The notes beneath the pieces are model-generated. The model was not told the origin of the DNA. It worked only from the letters and a program-made list of their open reading frames with translations, and did not search any database. Below are positions 33,701-45,781 of a stretch of DNA of 64,000 nucleotides, piece after piece. The position numbers and the translations under genes were made by a program. The DNA comes from Hysterangium stoloniferum. Taxonomy: Eukaryota; Basidiomycota; Agaricomycetes; Hysterangiales; Hysterangiaceae. Each line of letters opens with the position of its first letter. Position 1 is the stretch's first letter. The stretch spans positions 62,001 to 126,000 of the forward strand of contig WHVD01000196.1 of NCBI GenBank assembly GCA_015178975.1, written 5' to 3'.

Positions 33701-35787
33701 TGCGGCATTCTAGAAACTCTGGCTGCAAAGGGTTTTACCGAAGTCCGCTCTGAAAAACAGGGTGAGCGACCGAACAGGCGCCAGAGTACAGCAGGATGGT
33801 CTGACTTGGTGGGAACAAATAACGGGGAACGTCCAGGGGGTTTCATTCTGGTGATCGACGGTACTGCGCTAGGGAATGTGAGTTTTGCCTGATATCATAA
33901 AAATGTATAGCTAACTCAATACTTACAAGGCCCTGAATGACTCTTTCAATAAGGAGCTTTTGTTGCAGCTCGCTCTTCAATGCGAGGCTGTTATATGCTG
34001 TCGTGTTTCTCCGTTACAGAAAGCCCTTGTCGTAAAGTTGGTCAAGGAGGGCCTGAAGACGATAACTTTAGCCATCGGGGATGGCGCGAATGATGTTAGT
34101 ATGATACAGGCTGCTGATGTTGGTGTCGGCATTCGGGGAGAGGAAGGTCTACAGGCAGTCAATTCCTCGGATTATGCTATCTCTCAGGTGAGTATCTCTA
34201 TTTCCTCTAGATAGTTCTTATAACGTTTGCCACAGTTCCGCTTTTTGAAGCGCTTACTCCTTGTTCACGGCCATTGGTCATATGCTAGGAACGGCACGAT
34301 GTAAGTATTTTCGATCATGGAACTGGACTGCTTTTTTTTTAACTTCCTTTGTGTAGGATTATAAACTTTTTCTATAAAAATATTATCTGTATTGGTGTCC
34401 TATGGTGGTTCCAGATCTATTGTGCATGGAGTACTCAATAGTCAGTCCACAAAATTATAAAATTGGCTAACGACTGATTTATTGATGATAGTGTATTCGA
34501 ATACACGTATGTATTATTCTGGAATGTGTTTTGGACACTTTGTCCTGTGATTGCTATCGGCTTATTCGATCGTTTTATTGGTACTGTTCTATGGAAAAGT
34601 TCACCTCGTCTTACACTTATATCACAATCTAGACGCTGACATTCTAATGGCTATTCCCGAGCTTTATCGATTTGGAAGGGAAAGATCATGGTATAGTCTC
34701 CGCTTGTTTGGTATTTACATGTTCGATGGGTTCGTTCAGGTACGTAGCCCTTCCTTATCACTGAAGAAAGATTTTGACACGGAACCACGTCAGTCTGTCG
34801 TCGTTTTCTTCATCATCAACTACGCATATCGTAGTGTTTCAGCACGTACAGATGGCTACGAGACTTATATTTATGAAGCTTCTTCGGTTGGTCAGTTTTA
34901 TCATTGGTAAGGACGGGAATTAATTTGCTTTCTTCGAAGGCTATGGCAATATCAGCTGTGACAATTGCCAACACATTCAATGGTCTCAATACTCACGCTT
35001 GGACGGGCTGGGTATGGTTTGCAGTGTCTATTGGAACTATACTAATATGGGCATATACGGTAAGCCCGAATGCACCCCCCCAAAAAACATACGGAATAGT
35101 CCTCACAGTATTACAGGCGATTTATACTACTATCTCACCAGGATGGATCGTCACGCCGGTTTTGTAAGTCCTGGTCAAAAATATCAAATACAACTTCTTA
35201 CCATAGTGTTCTGCAGTGGAAATTATCATTTCCTGTTCCGATCGTCGTTGTTCTGGTTCAGCATCGTGTTGGTCATTTTCCTGGCCTTACTTCCAAGATA
35301 CCTCGCGAAAGCGATAAGAAGGCAATACTGGCCTACAGACATTGATATCTTACAAGAAATCCGTCGGGCACAACCAGACCTTGATTTTAGCAAGCATCCC
35401 CTATTAGGTGGACAGATGAAAGTACCAGGAAATGGTTCCACAGTGGAAAGCCAGTTGTCCAGCCGGGCGGGGAGTCGGTTAAACAGTTATCCATTACAAA
35501 GTTTGCATAATGGAGGACCATTGACGGAGGCTGCCAGCCGAAGTGTCACGGACATGAGCTTAGGCGGGATGCAAACCTCTCATCGTGGTTTTGACTTCGC
35601 TTCCGAAGAGGGCGGCGTTCACATGCGTCGGATACAAAGTAATCTCTCGGAACGTCGACGACGGACAATGAACAGTCAAGGCGATGGGGAAAACACCCAT
35701 TCTCAAGGTGAAACCGGGCTCCGTCGTGCCTTATTCCCTAGTCTTTCGCGAAGTGTCCGTCGTAAGATGCGTTTACCGACGAAGTGA
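30776..35787 (+). CDS. P4-type phospholipid flippase (aminophospholipid translocase)
   Basis: ATP-driven pump that moves phospholipids to the cytosolic leaflet of plasma or endosomal membranes. The start is [20 protein letters not shown], with about ten introns to the TGA at 35787. P4 signatures are [30 protein letters not shown] (first membrane pair), [15 protein letters not shown], the phosphorylation motif [19 protein letters not shown] for nucleotide binding, and [19 protein letters not shown]. The C-terminal membrane segments include [20 protein letters not shown] and [13 protein letters not shown] Ser/His-rich insert lies at 31380-31490, and the cytosolic tail is long and Ser/Arg-rich. 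It most resembles the Dnf1/Dnf2 branch. The regulatory Cdc50-type subunit is not in the window. TTG at 30770 is not a needed start. Confidence 0.92.
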
Positions 35788-36027
35788 TCGAAGCCTCTCC
35801 CCAATCCCCCCGAACGCCACCCCCGGGCCCTCAAGAGAAGAGAAGCTTCTGCCTCCCTTCATAACATTCACATTACAATTTTTCCCTTGCCACTATCAAG
35901 AGTATTATTGATCTCAACACAGATATGGCTCTGTAACATCAGGATTTCATGATATATTTATTTGGTAATAATGTTAATTATAATATAAGATTGTGGAACG
36001 TCGCATCTGGATTCTGTTGTCCAAACA

Positions 36028-39000
36028 TCAGCTATGAGGTTTAGCTGTCGCGTTTGGCAACTCCTCCTTCGACCTTTTATATGAAGTCGGTATAGTTGGT
36101 ATGAAATCATCAGAATCGCGGGAGCGCTTGTTCCGACACTCGGATTTTTGGTCGGAGTGATCCTTGTTATCCTCTGACTCTGGCGTAAGATATTTGACAC
36201 TGCTCTGCGAGGGAGAAAGTCTCCTTGATTTTACTCGTCGCCGTTTTTCCAGAACATGACAAAGTTCCACGGACATCTCAGCTCCAAGGAGAATATCGAT
36301 CCATACCTGATGGAGTGTTAGAGCAGTGGAGAGTCTGGTATTTCACTTACTCTCTGATTCTCTTGTAGCCTATCCTTTGGGCTCTTCACTTCTACGAATT
36401 TGCAGTCTGTACATTCAATATTCCAGATCAAGAGATCTGGAATACCGCCTCTCATGTGACGATAGTCTTCTGAAATTGCTTGACAGATTGGAACAAGTGT
36501 CTTCCCATCGATGCACTGATGTTGTTAGTCACATATACAACACCATAAAGGATCTCAGATAGCTTACGTCAACAATCTCTAATAAATCTTGCTTTGAGAA
36601 GTCCCAGTCCACGCCGACACACACGGTGCGAGTAGGACTCTCTCTGTCGTACACCTCCTCTAACAACTGATGAGCCTGACCTTGTGCAATGGCGTCGAGC
36701 CGGTGGGTGATCATTTCCTTTCTAACCTCATAAAAACTGTCCTCGAAGAGATCCAGTGGCGCTGATTGATAGGGTGTTTCAAATGCGCCGGGAATAGAGG
36801 CAAATATACTGGGCAGAAAATATGATGGAGCGGATGTATATAAAATATGGGAGAAGCTCACATGTCCCAGAATAGAAGGCCGAAAACGGTAAAGACAATC
36901 CTGCCCTCGGAATGAAATCTATATCAAAAATGTGAACAGGGAGCGGTTACTGAAACATATTTCACTAACCCCTTGTATCCTTGCTCGCGATAGTATTCGA
37001 GTGCCAATTCTTCCACAGATATTTCTGTCCCATCTTTCCCAAGCCAGCGAGTGTTTCCCTTCCAAGACTGGGCTGCGTGTGGGGCTGCGGTACCATTGAT
37101 CTATACTAATGGCATCAAGTTGACAAACCCAATAAGGGTTGCCACTAACCTGTGAGACGGCAGTTGGGCTACGGTTCATTTCGGGTTTGGACCAGTTGGG
37201 GGTCGCCTCAGCTTTTGGTCGCCCGAGTTCGCCAAGGGTACTTTTGATGCGGGTACCTTCGATATGAACATCCGCCGCGTTTTGGAGTTGACGTTCGCAT
37301 TTATGTCGTTCATTCAGCGGTATGTTGAGCCGTTTCTCTAAGCGACACAAACGACGCTGCAGCCTTGGCCTATACACTAACAAGGCAAACATAAGATGGT
37401 TCTTAGAGTCCTCGAAAGTACTTACGTAAATGTGTGAGCTCATCTTCAAGGCCAGATATCACGATATCCATGGCAGCTTCACAATTTTGAGTGGTCCGCT
37501 CCATGTGGGTCATCATGATCAATGCAAGTCTGTTATACCAGGCTCTGGGACCGGACCATGGTTAAGGAGAGAACCAGACCAAGTGTTAAAGGTCACAAAC
37601 CCTCTCTGACCTCTCCTCCATTTCTTTTGTGATAATAGTACCTTGAGAACCTCCATTTCCTGGACGTACTCTTTCAGCAAACCTAGGGCTTCAGCGCCTT
37701 TGCACTGTTTGCAATCACATGATGAGGACTCAAAATACAGGACAAATAGGCAATACAAACAACAATCCTAGTTAGAACATGTCCTTTGGGATGCATTTGT
37801 CAGTGATTTAAACAGCTTACCCGCAAACTGCACATACCACAGTGGAAGCGAGCAAGTGGAAGAGTTTCTTCTTCAACGTCAAGAGCAATAAGATCTTTCC
37901 AGCGATCATATATTCCCCGAAAGATGTCGTGAACCAGTTTGGCATCTTCGCTTCGAGAGTTGATATCTATGTCAGCTTTACCGTTGCCTTTCACTTTATT
38001 CTCTCCCGAGAGCACATCATCTATGCGTGCTTCCAGCATCAGGGCATCTTGATAGTCGGATAGAGCTTGACACGAGGGAAATATGCCGACTGTACGAGTA
38101 TAATTGGTGGGAGCATGCTTGCGTTTCCGAAAGCCATCCAGTAAGGCAGGAAGAAGAAGCGATGGATTGTAGCTTGTACTGCTCACGTACGTCAATAACA
38201 TGAAAAAACTAACGTCTATGTGGAGACATTACCTACGAAAAAATACAATATTCAGACGATCAAGAAGTGAAAAGATGGCGGGATGGATCCTAATACATCG
38301 TCCTACGTCCGAGTGAGGCCTCAAACCGTGTATCTATGTGGCGGGGCTGGCGTACCTAACATTCTACGAATTTTTTGTTTAATAAGTTGTGTCTGAGTGC
38401 TCTTGGCATCTCGCGAAAAATTCAGAGTGAGCTGCCGCTTGGAACTTTCTTTCACTTCATTGTTTCGGAAAGACAGAACCGAAGTTCCCAAGACTAGTTG
38501 CTTGGATGCAGTTGAGATAATGGCCTCCGATAGAGTGGAACGCTAGAAACATGTTAACAAGGCAGACACAGCACGAAAACGGATAATACCGACCTTTTGA
38601 CTAGCTTTCAAGACCTTCATTTGTTTCCCGAGATCTTTTAATTCCTCATGTTGAAGGCACTCGAGTAATTCACGGAGTGTAGCAACCTGTTCATCCTCAG
38701 CGAAATTACATTGATTTTCCTCAACATTTGATCCTGCAGCCAACTCGTCGTCAGTGTCGTCTAGAGTTAAATCGATGATTTCGCGCCCTTCAGTCTTTGC
38801 TTGGGATTGAGGTTGAAGTTGGGTTTCAGTTTCAGACGTGATGCCGCACAGTTCGTCAATAGCTTTGGAGATGTTCTCTTTCCTACCAATCTCAGTACTG
38901 TATCGTCCTTCCAAAGAGGCAAGACTATGCCACTTGGCACGTTTGCAAAGACAAAGGCGAATGAGCAGATAACGCGCGGGGTCTATTCAGACAACAACTG

Positions 39001-39301
39001 TGGAGGCGACTGGCGAATCGAAGATAAACATAACCTACAACTGAGAGTCTGAATTCTATCGAGACACGCCTGCTGCATCGGAGAGAAAAGAAACCGTTCT
39101 TTTGCCATTACAATGCTTTGAATACCTATAAATGTCAGGTAAGTTTCTCTTCTCAGACAGAACTATAGGCTAGCTACTCTGAAATGTCTCCACATATAGT
39201 GACGGACGATCCTCCAGTTGGGTATTATTGGTTTCCTGTATGTCGGCATCGGACCATATTTCAGTCGTAGCCATGGGGGAAATAGTGTGTTGTGGTGACA
39301 T
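36028..39301 (-). CDS. FAN1: FAN1 structure-specific DNA nuclease (VRR-NUC domain)
   Basis: 5'-flap endonuclease/exonuclease that unhooks interstrand cross-links. The catalytic VRR-NUC domain is encoded near 36280-36500: RGGIPDLLIWNIECTDCKFV then VEVKSPKDRLQENQRVW and SVELCHVLE, carrying the PDxnExK nuclease residues. Upstream exons give RFHCGMCSLR, the TPR-like middle and FPSCQALSDYQDALMLEARI. The N-terminal part includes ARYLLIRLCLCKRAKWHSL. I place the start at 39301 (MSPQHTISPMATTEIWSDAD). This exon ends SLYVETFQ and splices over 39120-39188 to SIQSIVMAKERFLFS, matching the family's N-terminus. A nearer ATG at 39108 would lose that block. An acidic IDLTLDDTDDE near residue 140 resembles a SUMO-interacting motif. 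Confidence 0.85.
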
Positions 39302-39427
39302 GGTGTAGACGCGTCTTGCAAATATAACGCGTCTCCCAAATATAACGTGTCTCCAGAGCCATTTATGAAGTTGAATACCATACTACATGCTGTAGGAATA
39401 CTATATATATTACATAGTCATAATAAT

Positions 39428-41916
39428 TCAAAACCCTCGTCTAAGTCTGTCATTTTCCCTTCTCAGTCTTGTGTTCTCTTCTCTCATGTCTTTCAGATCA
39501 CCAATGTACTCTTCCATTAAAGACCGAAGTTCGTGCTGGCAAACAAAATTATTATTTTGGATTTTGCTCCTTAAATAAAGGGTAACGTACCTTCCAATTA
39601 CGACCCATTCTTAAGAGATCCAAATGCAAACCCTGAATGTCTTCCCGCATTTCTCTTTGGTAATCATGAATCATGTCATTTACAAGTGCTCGTATTAGGT
39701 CTTGAGGTTGAGTCACAGATCCTGTTGGTCCTCTGTCTTCCCCTTGCAATGATTGTGGCGGCGATGTTTGTATTGAATTCGAATCAGGCAGAATGTTGGG
39801 ACGGCGTATGGGAGTCATCGTCGACGCGGCCACGGAGAGCGGTAGAGGTCGTGCAGGGATGGTTCTTTCGTCTTCGTCATTTTCGTTATCACTAAATCCT
39901 CCTTGTATGTCGCTGTTCGATGAAATCGCCCAGCCGACGTGTTTGGCTTTATCACCTGCAGCCTCCGCAGATGTTGGCCCTCGTCCAGCTTCTAGCCACC
40001 GGTCGACATCTGGAGTTGGGAGATCTACATTGATTGGAATCGTTGGCTGCCAGATGGGTGCTTCTACCTCGATAGAATGAAGCTCGGGGGTCGGAGTGCG
40101 AGATGAGTTCTCTGTCAATACTGCACTAGCTCGGCGACCAGAAAGCGAATTGACAGCTCGATTGACTGACGGTGACTTTGAGGCTGTTGGGCGTGCTGCC
40201 TTGAAACTAAGTGTACGCCCTTTAACGTCGTTAAATGAAAGCTGCGTGGTTGACGAAATAATAGTCTTCTTTGTACTTGGGGACGCGACTTTGAACGTGG
40301 TCGATTTCAGGGAGACGGCACGGGCACGGGTTGTTGATTTGGAAGATGGCAGATCATGAAGAGCTGCTGACGACCCGCTACGATCTGTGGTCGACGCAGT
40401 ATCGGGCGCAAGCGAAGATGTACAGGAGCTAGTAGAGTACCGTGACTTTGGAAGGGGAATATTCTCCGAACTTGACTTAGGAGGCTTTTTAACTCGTCCT
40501 GTATCTCCCATTAGAGCATCCATTTGTACTTCGACATGGTATTAGTATTAACAGCGGCAACAGCGGTGTATTAAACGTTACCTGATACATCACCACTCTC
40601 ATCATCTGTCACCGGAACGGGTGCCTTTGGGGGTGAAAATGCACGTTGGGGTTTGTCAACAGCCTTTCGGTTTCGAGAGGGAGTTGCAGCTGCATGTTCC
40701 TTACTCCCCCGGCTTGATGAGGTTACACGGCGGCCGAGGGATTTCCCGTTGGCATGATTAAGATCGTAGGGGGCTAAGGGAGCTGCGGCAGTAGTGGAAG
40801 GCTTTGCAGTAGATAAGGTTTTCAATCCCGAGGTAGTGGTTGGAGAGTGTTTGAGGCGATGCTGTAATACCTCAGCAAGGACGCTACAAAGAACCTCGAT
40901 TACATAGACTGACCTGGATTGATAGCGCCGTTATTCGCTCCCCCCTGTTTTCGCTATCAACACATATTATCCGGGTGTCGTCTTCTGATGAACGCCATTC
41001 CTTGAGAATAATTTTACCGCTCTCTGTGCCCAGTGCAAGAGATGCGCCATCCGCCGTAAATGTCATGGATGTGACCGGCACTTGTATGTGTATAGTCTTC
41101 AGTAAACTGTTGGGATGTTGTCAGTATGGAGCAGCTGATTTTAATTTACAACACGAACGCGCGATCCTTGTCTAAATCGATGAGAGCAATCATTCCCGAG
41201 TTAAAGGCAACAGCTGCCAGAGCTTTGCTGAAAGGACTACACGATATTGCCACTATCTGGCCAGGATTGGCGGCAAAACCTGTATTCTCCTTTTCAGTAA
41301 GTTGGATTGTTTTAATCGGAGCCGATGGACGCGACGTATCGTATACGGTCAGCGTCCTACCGGATCCAACCAACAATCTTGTCCGAGTATGGGGATGGAA
41401 CCTGCATATAATGTTTCTTCCCGAGCTCGCAGAAGTTGGCGGGCTTTTCAGAACAGTCAAGGAGTTGTGGGACAGATTGTGTACGCATAGTGTCCCAGAT
41501 ATAGAGGAAGATGCAAGTAAACTCGCATCGTTAGACAATGATAGTGAGGCTATGGAAGACGAATGGCCTATCAAAGTGTTAGTGATTTTAGGAACATTAG
41601 ATCCTAAACCCAGGACATGGATAGAAGATCCTTGAGCAAATATTATGGTAGAGTTGTCCCGAGCTATAACCACCGGCTGCAATGGAAGCCTTTGGGGTGG
41701 ATTGAATAATAGTTTCACTTCGCCCGTATTGGGGGAGAATGCATGGATAGTGTCAGAAGAAATGACATAAAGCGTTTGATTGTCCGGGGACCACGTGTGC
41801 GCTTTAGAAACGACACAGGCTTGAAACCTTTGGGGTTCGTAAGGGGTCGTTAGCCGTTTCAACAAAGCTCCTTCAACTATCGCTAGTGTGGTTGCCGTTG
41901 TGGCGGCGAGAGACAT
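39428..41916 (-). CDS. NEDD1-like WD40 protein (gamma-tubulin complex recruiter)
   Basis: Starts MSLAATTATTLAIVEGALLK at 41916. The first about 360 residues are WD repeats (HTWSPDNQTLYVISSDTIHA, HSSSIASLSLSNDASLLASS, VAISCSPFSKALAAVAFNSG, SMTFTADGASLALGTESGKI). After a Ser/Pro/Thr-rich linker the C-terminal helix reads IRALVNDMIHDYQREMREDI, QGLHLDLLRMGRNWK, then HELRSLMEEYIGDLKDMREE and NDRLRRGF, with TGA at 39428-39430. This layout of a WD40 propeller, a disordered linker and a C-terminal coiled coil ending in E-N-x-x-L-R matches NEDD1/GCP-WD, whose coiled coil binds gamma-tubulin complexes. Length is about 780 aa. In fungi it would act at spindle pole bodies; that is inference. Confidence 0.8.
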
Positions 41917-42322
41917 TTAGACAATGAGGCGTTCGATGTCGTGGTTTATTCGTGAATACTCGTCCTCTTCTTCGTTTTGAGCCTCCTGATACCTGAAGTA
42001 CCTCACAAAGACAAAGTACAAGTAACAATTGACGCGTCTGGAAACGCGATCACGTGACACATGTACGTTACCTGCATAAATAACACGTTCACTCATTCAT
42101 TCTTCAAAAAACACGGGGAAAATGACTGATATAAACGGACAACGCGGTATCTGGCGAAGAAAAGACAACCGAATACATCAACAAAGAAAATTATCCATCA
42201 TAAAACGAGATGGAACAGCGATAGAGGTATAAAGAATGTGGCACGGGTACAGAACGACCCAGAAACTTTGCCGTCCATTTTAGAGAACGGCGATGCCAGC
42301 ATACTGTGACTATGAGGAAATT
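41917..42322. other. Intergenic spacer
   Basis: Promoter of the NEDD1-like gene (TCACGTGA at 42050-42057, about 134 bp upstream) and 3' flank of septin copy B. No gene is seen. Confidence 0.4.
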
Positions 42323-43659
42323 TTACGCATTAGGGCCCGAAGGTCTGGCGGAGGAAGACGCATCCTTAAGAGCAAGCAACTGTTGTGAGCGGAAAGCCTC
42401 ATAATGAATCTGAGCCGTCGTCTCGATCAAGTCTTGAAGATGGGTTCTGATGTGACCATAAGAGTGCGGGGTATCACCAAACAGAAAGGAACGCACCTAG
42501 TTAAGAAATTTCTCAGATAGACGAACTCGCAGTGTCTTTCGTCCTCCACGTTGATGACACCCCAGCGGTTCTTCCTTCCACGGACCGGTCGGCCATCAAT
42601 AATCACGTTGCGCTCGGAGCCCACAACGGCAAATGGAATCATGTTCTACAGAAATATTCAATAAATAGGCGCCCTGTGTAAAATTTTCTACGCACCCTAA
42701 TTTGTTCGTTGAGCTGGATCTCTTCATCGTCATTCTCATCGGTGTCGAAGGGATATAAACGGATGTTGTGGTAAATGAGTTCCGCCCGAATCTGATAAAT
42801 GCATTAAGTCAGGCACACCAGGATAAGATGAGAACTTAATTACTTTTTGCTTGAAGGCCTCTCTTTCTTCCAGTGTCAACGAATCGGCCTTGGCAATGAC
42901 AGGGACGACGTTCACTACCTCGCTAAGCTTTTTCATGACAATGACATCAATAGGACGCAGTGAATGGCCCGTTGGATTGATGAAGAATAAAGCGCAGTGG
43001 ATACGCGTGTCCTGGATGTAGCGATCACGCTTAGCAGTGAGTTCCTTACGAAGGTAAGCACTGTGTTGGTCCTATAGTAGTACTATCAGCAAGCAAACTA
43101 CATTGAGCTAAAGAAGTATAAGACCTTGATGTACTTGACAATGGGATCCCAGCTTAAGATAGGAATTAGTGGGGACACGGACCGGACATGATAAATAAGC
43201 CTTACCAGTTTTCATTGTTGACTTGGTCACCATACCCGGGCGTGTCAACAATGTTGAGCCTCAACTTGACACCATTCTCTACAATTACTGAATAACAAAG
43301 TGCGTAAGCACCCAAACAGCCAACGCAAATTATGAAGAATACCATGAGATACAGTTTGGATTTCCGTCGTCTGGCGAACAGGTTCGTCAGCCTCAAGACG
43401 TCCTTTCGAGTCGATCAAGTGGGAAGCAAAAATAGTGTTAATGAGCGTCGATTTTCCAAGACCGGTTTGTCCTTCACAGGGCGTAAGTTTAATGCCAACC
43501 GAACCGCAAGTTGCAGAAAATGGTGGATGAAAACGAACCAACAACAATAACATTGAACTGGAATCCTCGCTTCAAGAGTTTGTGCTCAATCTGGCGGGTA
43601 ATAGAGTCAAACCCGACATATGTTGCCGCACGGATCTCTTCAACTGCAGGGGTGGACAT
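42323..43659 (-). CDS. CDC10: Septin, CDC10 type (copy B)
   Basis: Second CDC10-class septin, starting MSTPAVEEIRAATYVGFDSI at 43659. Motifs are GQTGLGKSTLINTIFASHLI, DTPGYGD, AKADSLTLEERE, RGRKNRWGVINVEDERH and THLQDLIETTAQIHYEAFRS. It ends SSSARPSGPNA with TAA at 42323-42325. Introns fall at the same places as in copy A: after VIVV-G, SH, NNEN, YIK, FKQK, IR and TR. The FKQK intron here has a normal GT donor (GTAATT). The proteins are close but differ along their length, so the duplication is not brand new. The promoter is shared with the divergent PMP3-like gene, with 120 bp between starts. Both copies look functional. Confidence 0.94.
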
Positions 43660-43779
43660 GACGGTAGTACTTAAAGAGAGAGGGCGGAGACAGGAAGCTT
43701 CAGCCTTAGCCTTAGTTCGATCACACTTCCTGGCCGGTCCACAGTGGTCCACAGGCGGCTTTTCCTGATTCTAACTCCT

Positions 43780-44796
43780 ATGAATCGCCCCCAACAATTC
43801 ACGAAGGTCGACCTGAAACCAAAGAAATATCATGGTTATGCCTTTGTACTTTTCATATTTGGAACAATATTCCCTCCTCTCGGTTTGTCCTTTGCTGCAT
43901 CGGAATTTCATCCGGGCTGATCTTGTAATCTCGAAGCTGTGGCCGCTCGCTTTGGCATTGGTGGCGACTTTTGGTTGAATCTAGTCCTTACTATCTGTGG
44001 CTACATTCCAGGTATGACAACCCAGTACTAAAACTTGTGTGTTTGACTGGATGTTTGTTTGCTTTGCCACTAGGGCATGTTCACAATTTCTATATACAGG
44101 TTGGAGCGTAGTCTCCACTGCTGCTTTCTTTCACTGAATAAGCAATTGTAGAATATCCGTAACAACAAAAATAACCGTCGCACACCCAAGTGGGCTTCTC
44201 GCTATGGTTTGGTTGATACGAGCGAGATAGAGCGGAAGAAGCGTAAATCGCAGTGGGCCACTCGTTATGCTGATAGACTACCCCAATCCACACATGAAGG
44301 CCGCGACGTGGAGGAAGGACAAATTGCCGCCGCATCTGCCGAGACGCTAAGTGAGCCTGCGGCTTCGTCTCAATCCCGCGCAGATGCATTATGGAATACG
44401 GATGATGAATCTTACTACGGACGTGACCCAGCAGGCTCATCAGCGAGCGGTGGCCGCTGGCACTATCCAGCTAATTTTGATGATGCTGATGCATTACCCC
44501 CTCCCGGTGGCAAGAAAAAGAAAGTAAAGAAAGATCGATGGGCGAGAACTGAAGATGCCCGTCAAGGGGTTGGTTTGGATGACGACAAGAAAAAGAAGAA
44601 GAAGAAGAAAAAGAGTAGACATGCAGAAGCTGAGAACGGAGATTTCATTAACCCGAGACGGTCGAGTTACGATTCCTCCAATATGGACGTTCCAGAGGGC
44701 CCAGAGGATCCAGAAGGGCGACAATATGGACCATCTCGCACGGAGGAGGTACCTGCTTTACAGCCAGGGCGCAACCTGTTTGAACATGAGTTTTAA
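43780..44796 (+). CDS. PMP3/SNA-family membrane protein with long charged tail
   Basis: Start MNRPQQFTKVDLKPKKYHGY, then two hydrophobic helices, FVLFIFGTIFPPL (exon 1) and AVAARFGIGGDFWLNLVLTI plus CGYIPGHVHNFYI (after an intron at about 43880-43938 and another near 44012). This is the PMP3 signature (stress-induced proteolipid, UPF0057). Normal family members are 50-80 residues; this protein continues for about 200 more with RNNKNNRRTPKWASRYGLVD, then Lys-rich GGKKKKVKKDRW and DDDKKKKKKKKKSRH, ending GRNLFEHEF. Such tails occur in yeast Sna3/Sna4, vacuolar-sorted members. Membrane topology and lipid role are inferred from the family. It diverges from septin copy B. Confidence 0.75.
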
Positions 44797-45781
44797 TTCA
44801 TGGAATATCGTGTACTTGTATAAATATTTATTCGTCGGGAAAAGAGGGGATACCATATATAACCATTACTTATAGACGATGAGCTTATCGTACAGTCCTT
44901 GGAAGTGCAATCTGAAATGGCAGATTCTGAGGAGGAGGTTAGACCAATGGTATCACGCTGACCAGTTATCTTCGATCTAGCCGGCTGCACACGCTACTAG
45001 TAGCTCATGGGAAAATCACACACTTTCGGATATCTGATCCCAGAGTACGCGATTAAATTAAAAGACCTCAATCCTACACTATAACCTCTAAATTAGCTTT
45101 CACCCAATTTTTTTAAAGTTACCAGCTGCAGTCACCTTGACATGTACTTCGATTCACGTGACGGAGCTTTTGGCTGCATATAAAGTTGAAATACTACAAT
45201 ACAGAGGTATCTGAGGTGTTAATGATGATATCTATGGTATCGCCATTAAAAAAATCAACCAATTAGTCAAGCTGGCTGCTTTTGAGCAACTCCCGAACCT
45301 TTGTTGTGATGTTGCTAGGACTGTGGTGTTGATGTTTCTCTGGCGCTGTTCCTAACTTTCTGGTTGTCTGAGACGGACGGTACAGAGTATTATCGCGACG
45401 ACCCCGACTCTCTAATTATAATGCTCATCGACAAGTTTACTGGTAAGCGGCTAACCGCATTTCTCAATCAATGCCTCGAGCCAAGCTTTATTACTCGCGT
45501 CGCATTCGATTAGAAGGCAGGTTCCAATTGGTCCAATTGGTGCTCACTGGGTAAACCGACCCAAACTTGTGCTGGCGAGCGTAATTCACATTGAAAATTG
45601 CCACGAATCCATGCGGCCCCCCGACGCTTCTTCAAACTTGATCACTCACAACCTATAGAATGCTTGCCAATCCTATATTTAGGGCAAATGTTGATCATCC
45701 TCGCTGGCATCTCATTCTCAAGGCCAAGAATATTTTACGGAAAGCTTGACAAGTTGAATCGAGTTTACAATATTCACTTCG
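44797..45781. other. Intergenic region with no recognised gene
   Basis: About 1 kb. It contains TCACGTGA at 45154-45161 and short ORFs with no conserved motifs, and leads into the PNGase A promoter. Nothing else is notable. Confidence 0.4.

Noticed and set aside
41126-41635. 169-codon plus-strand ORF
   Set aside because: Antisense to WD40 exons of the NEDD1-like gene, which have clear family support.
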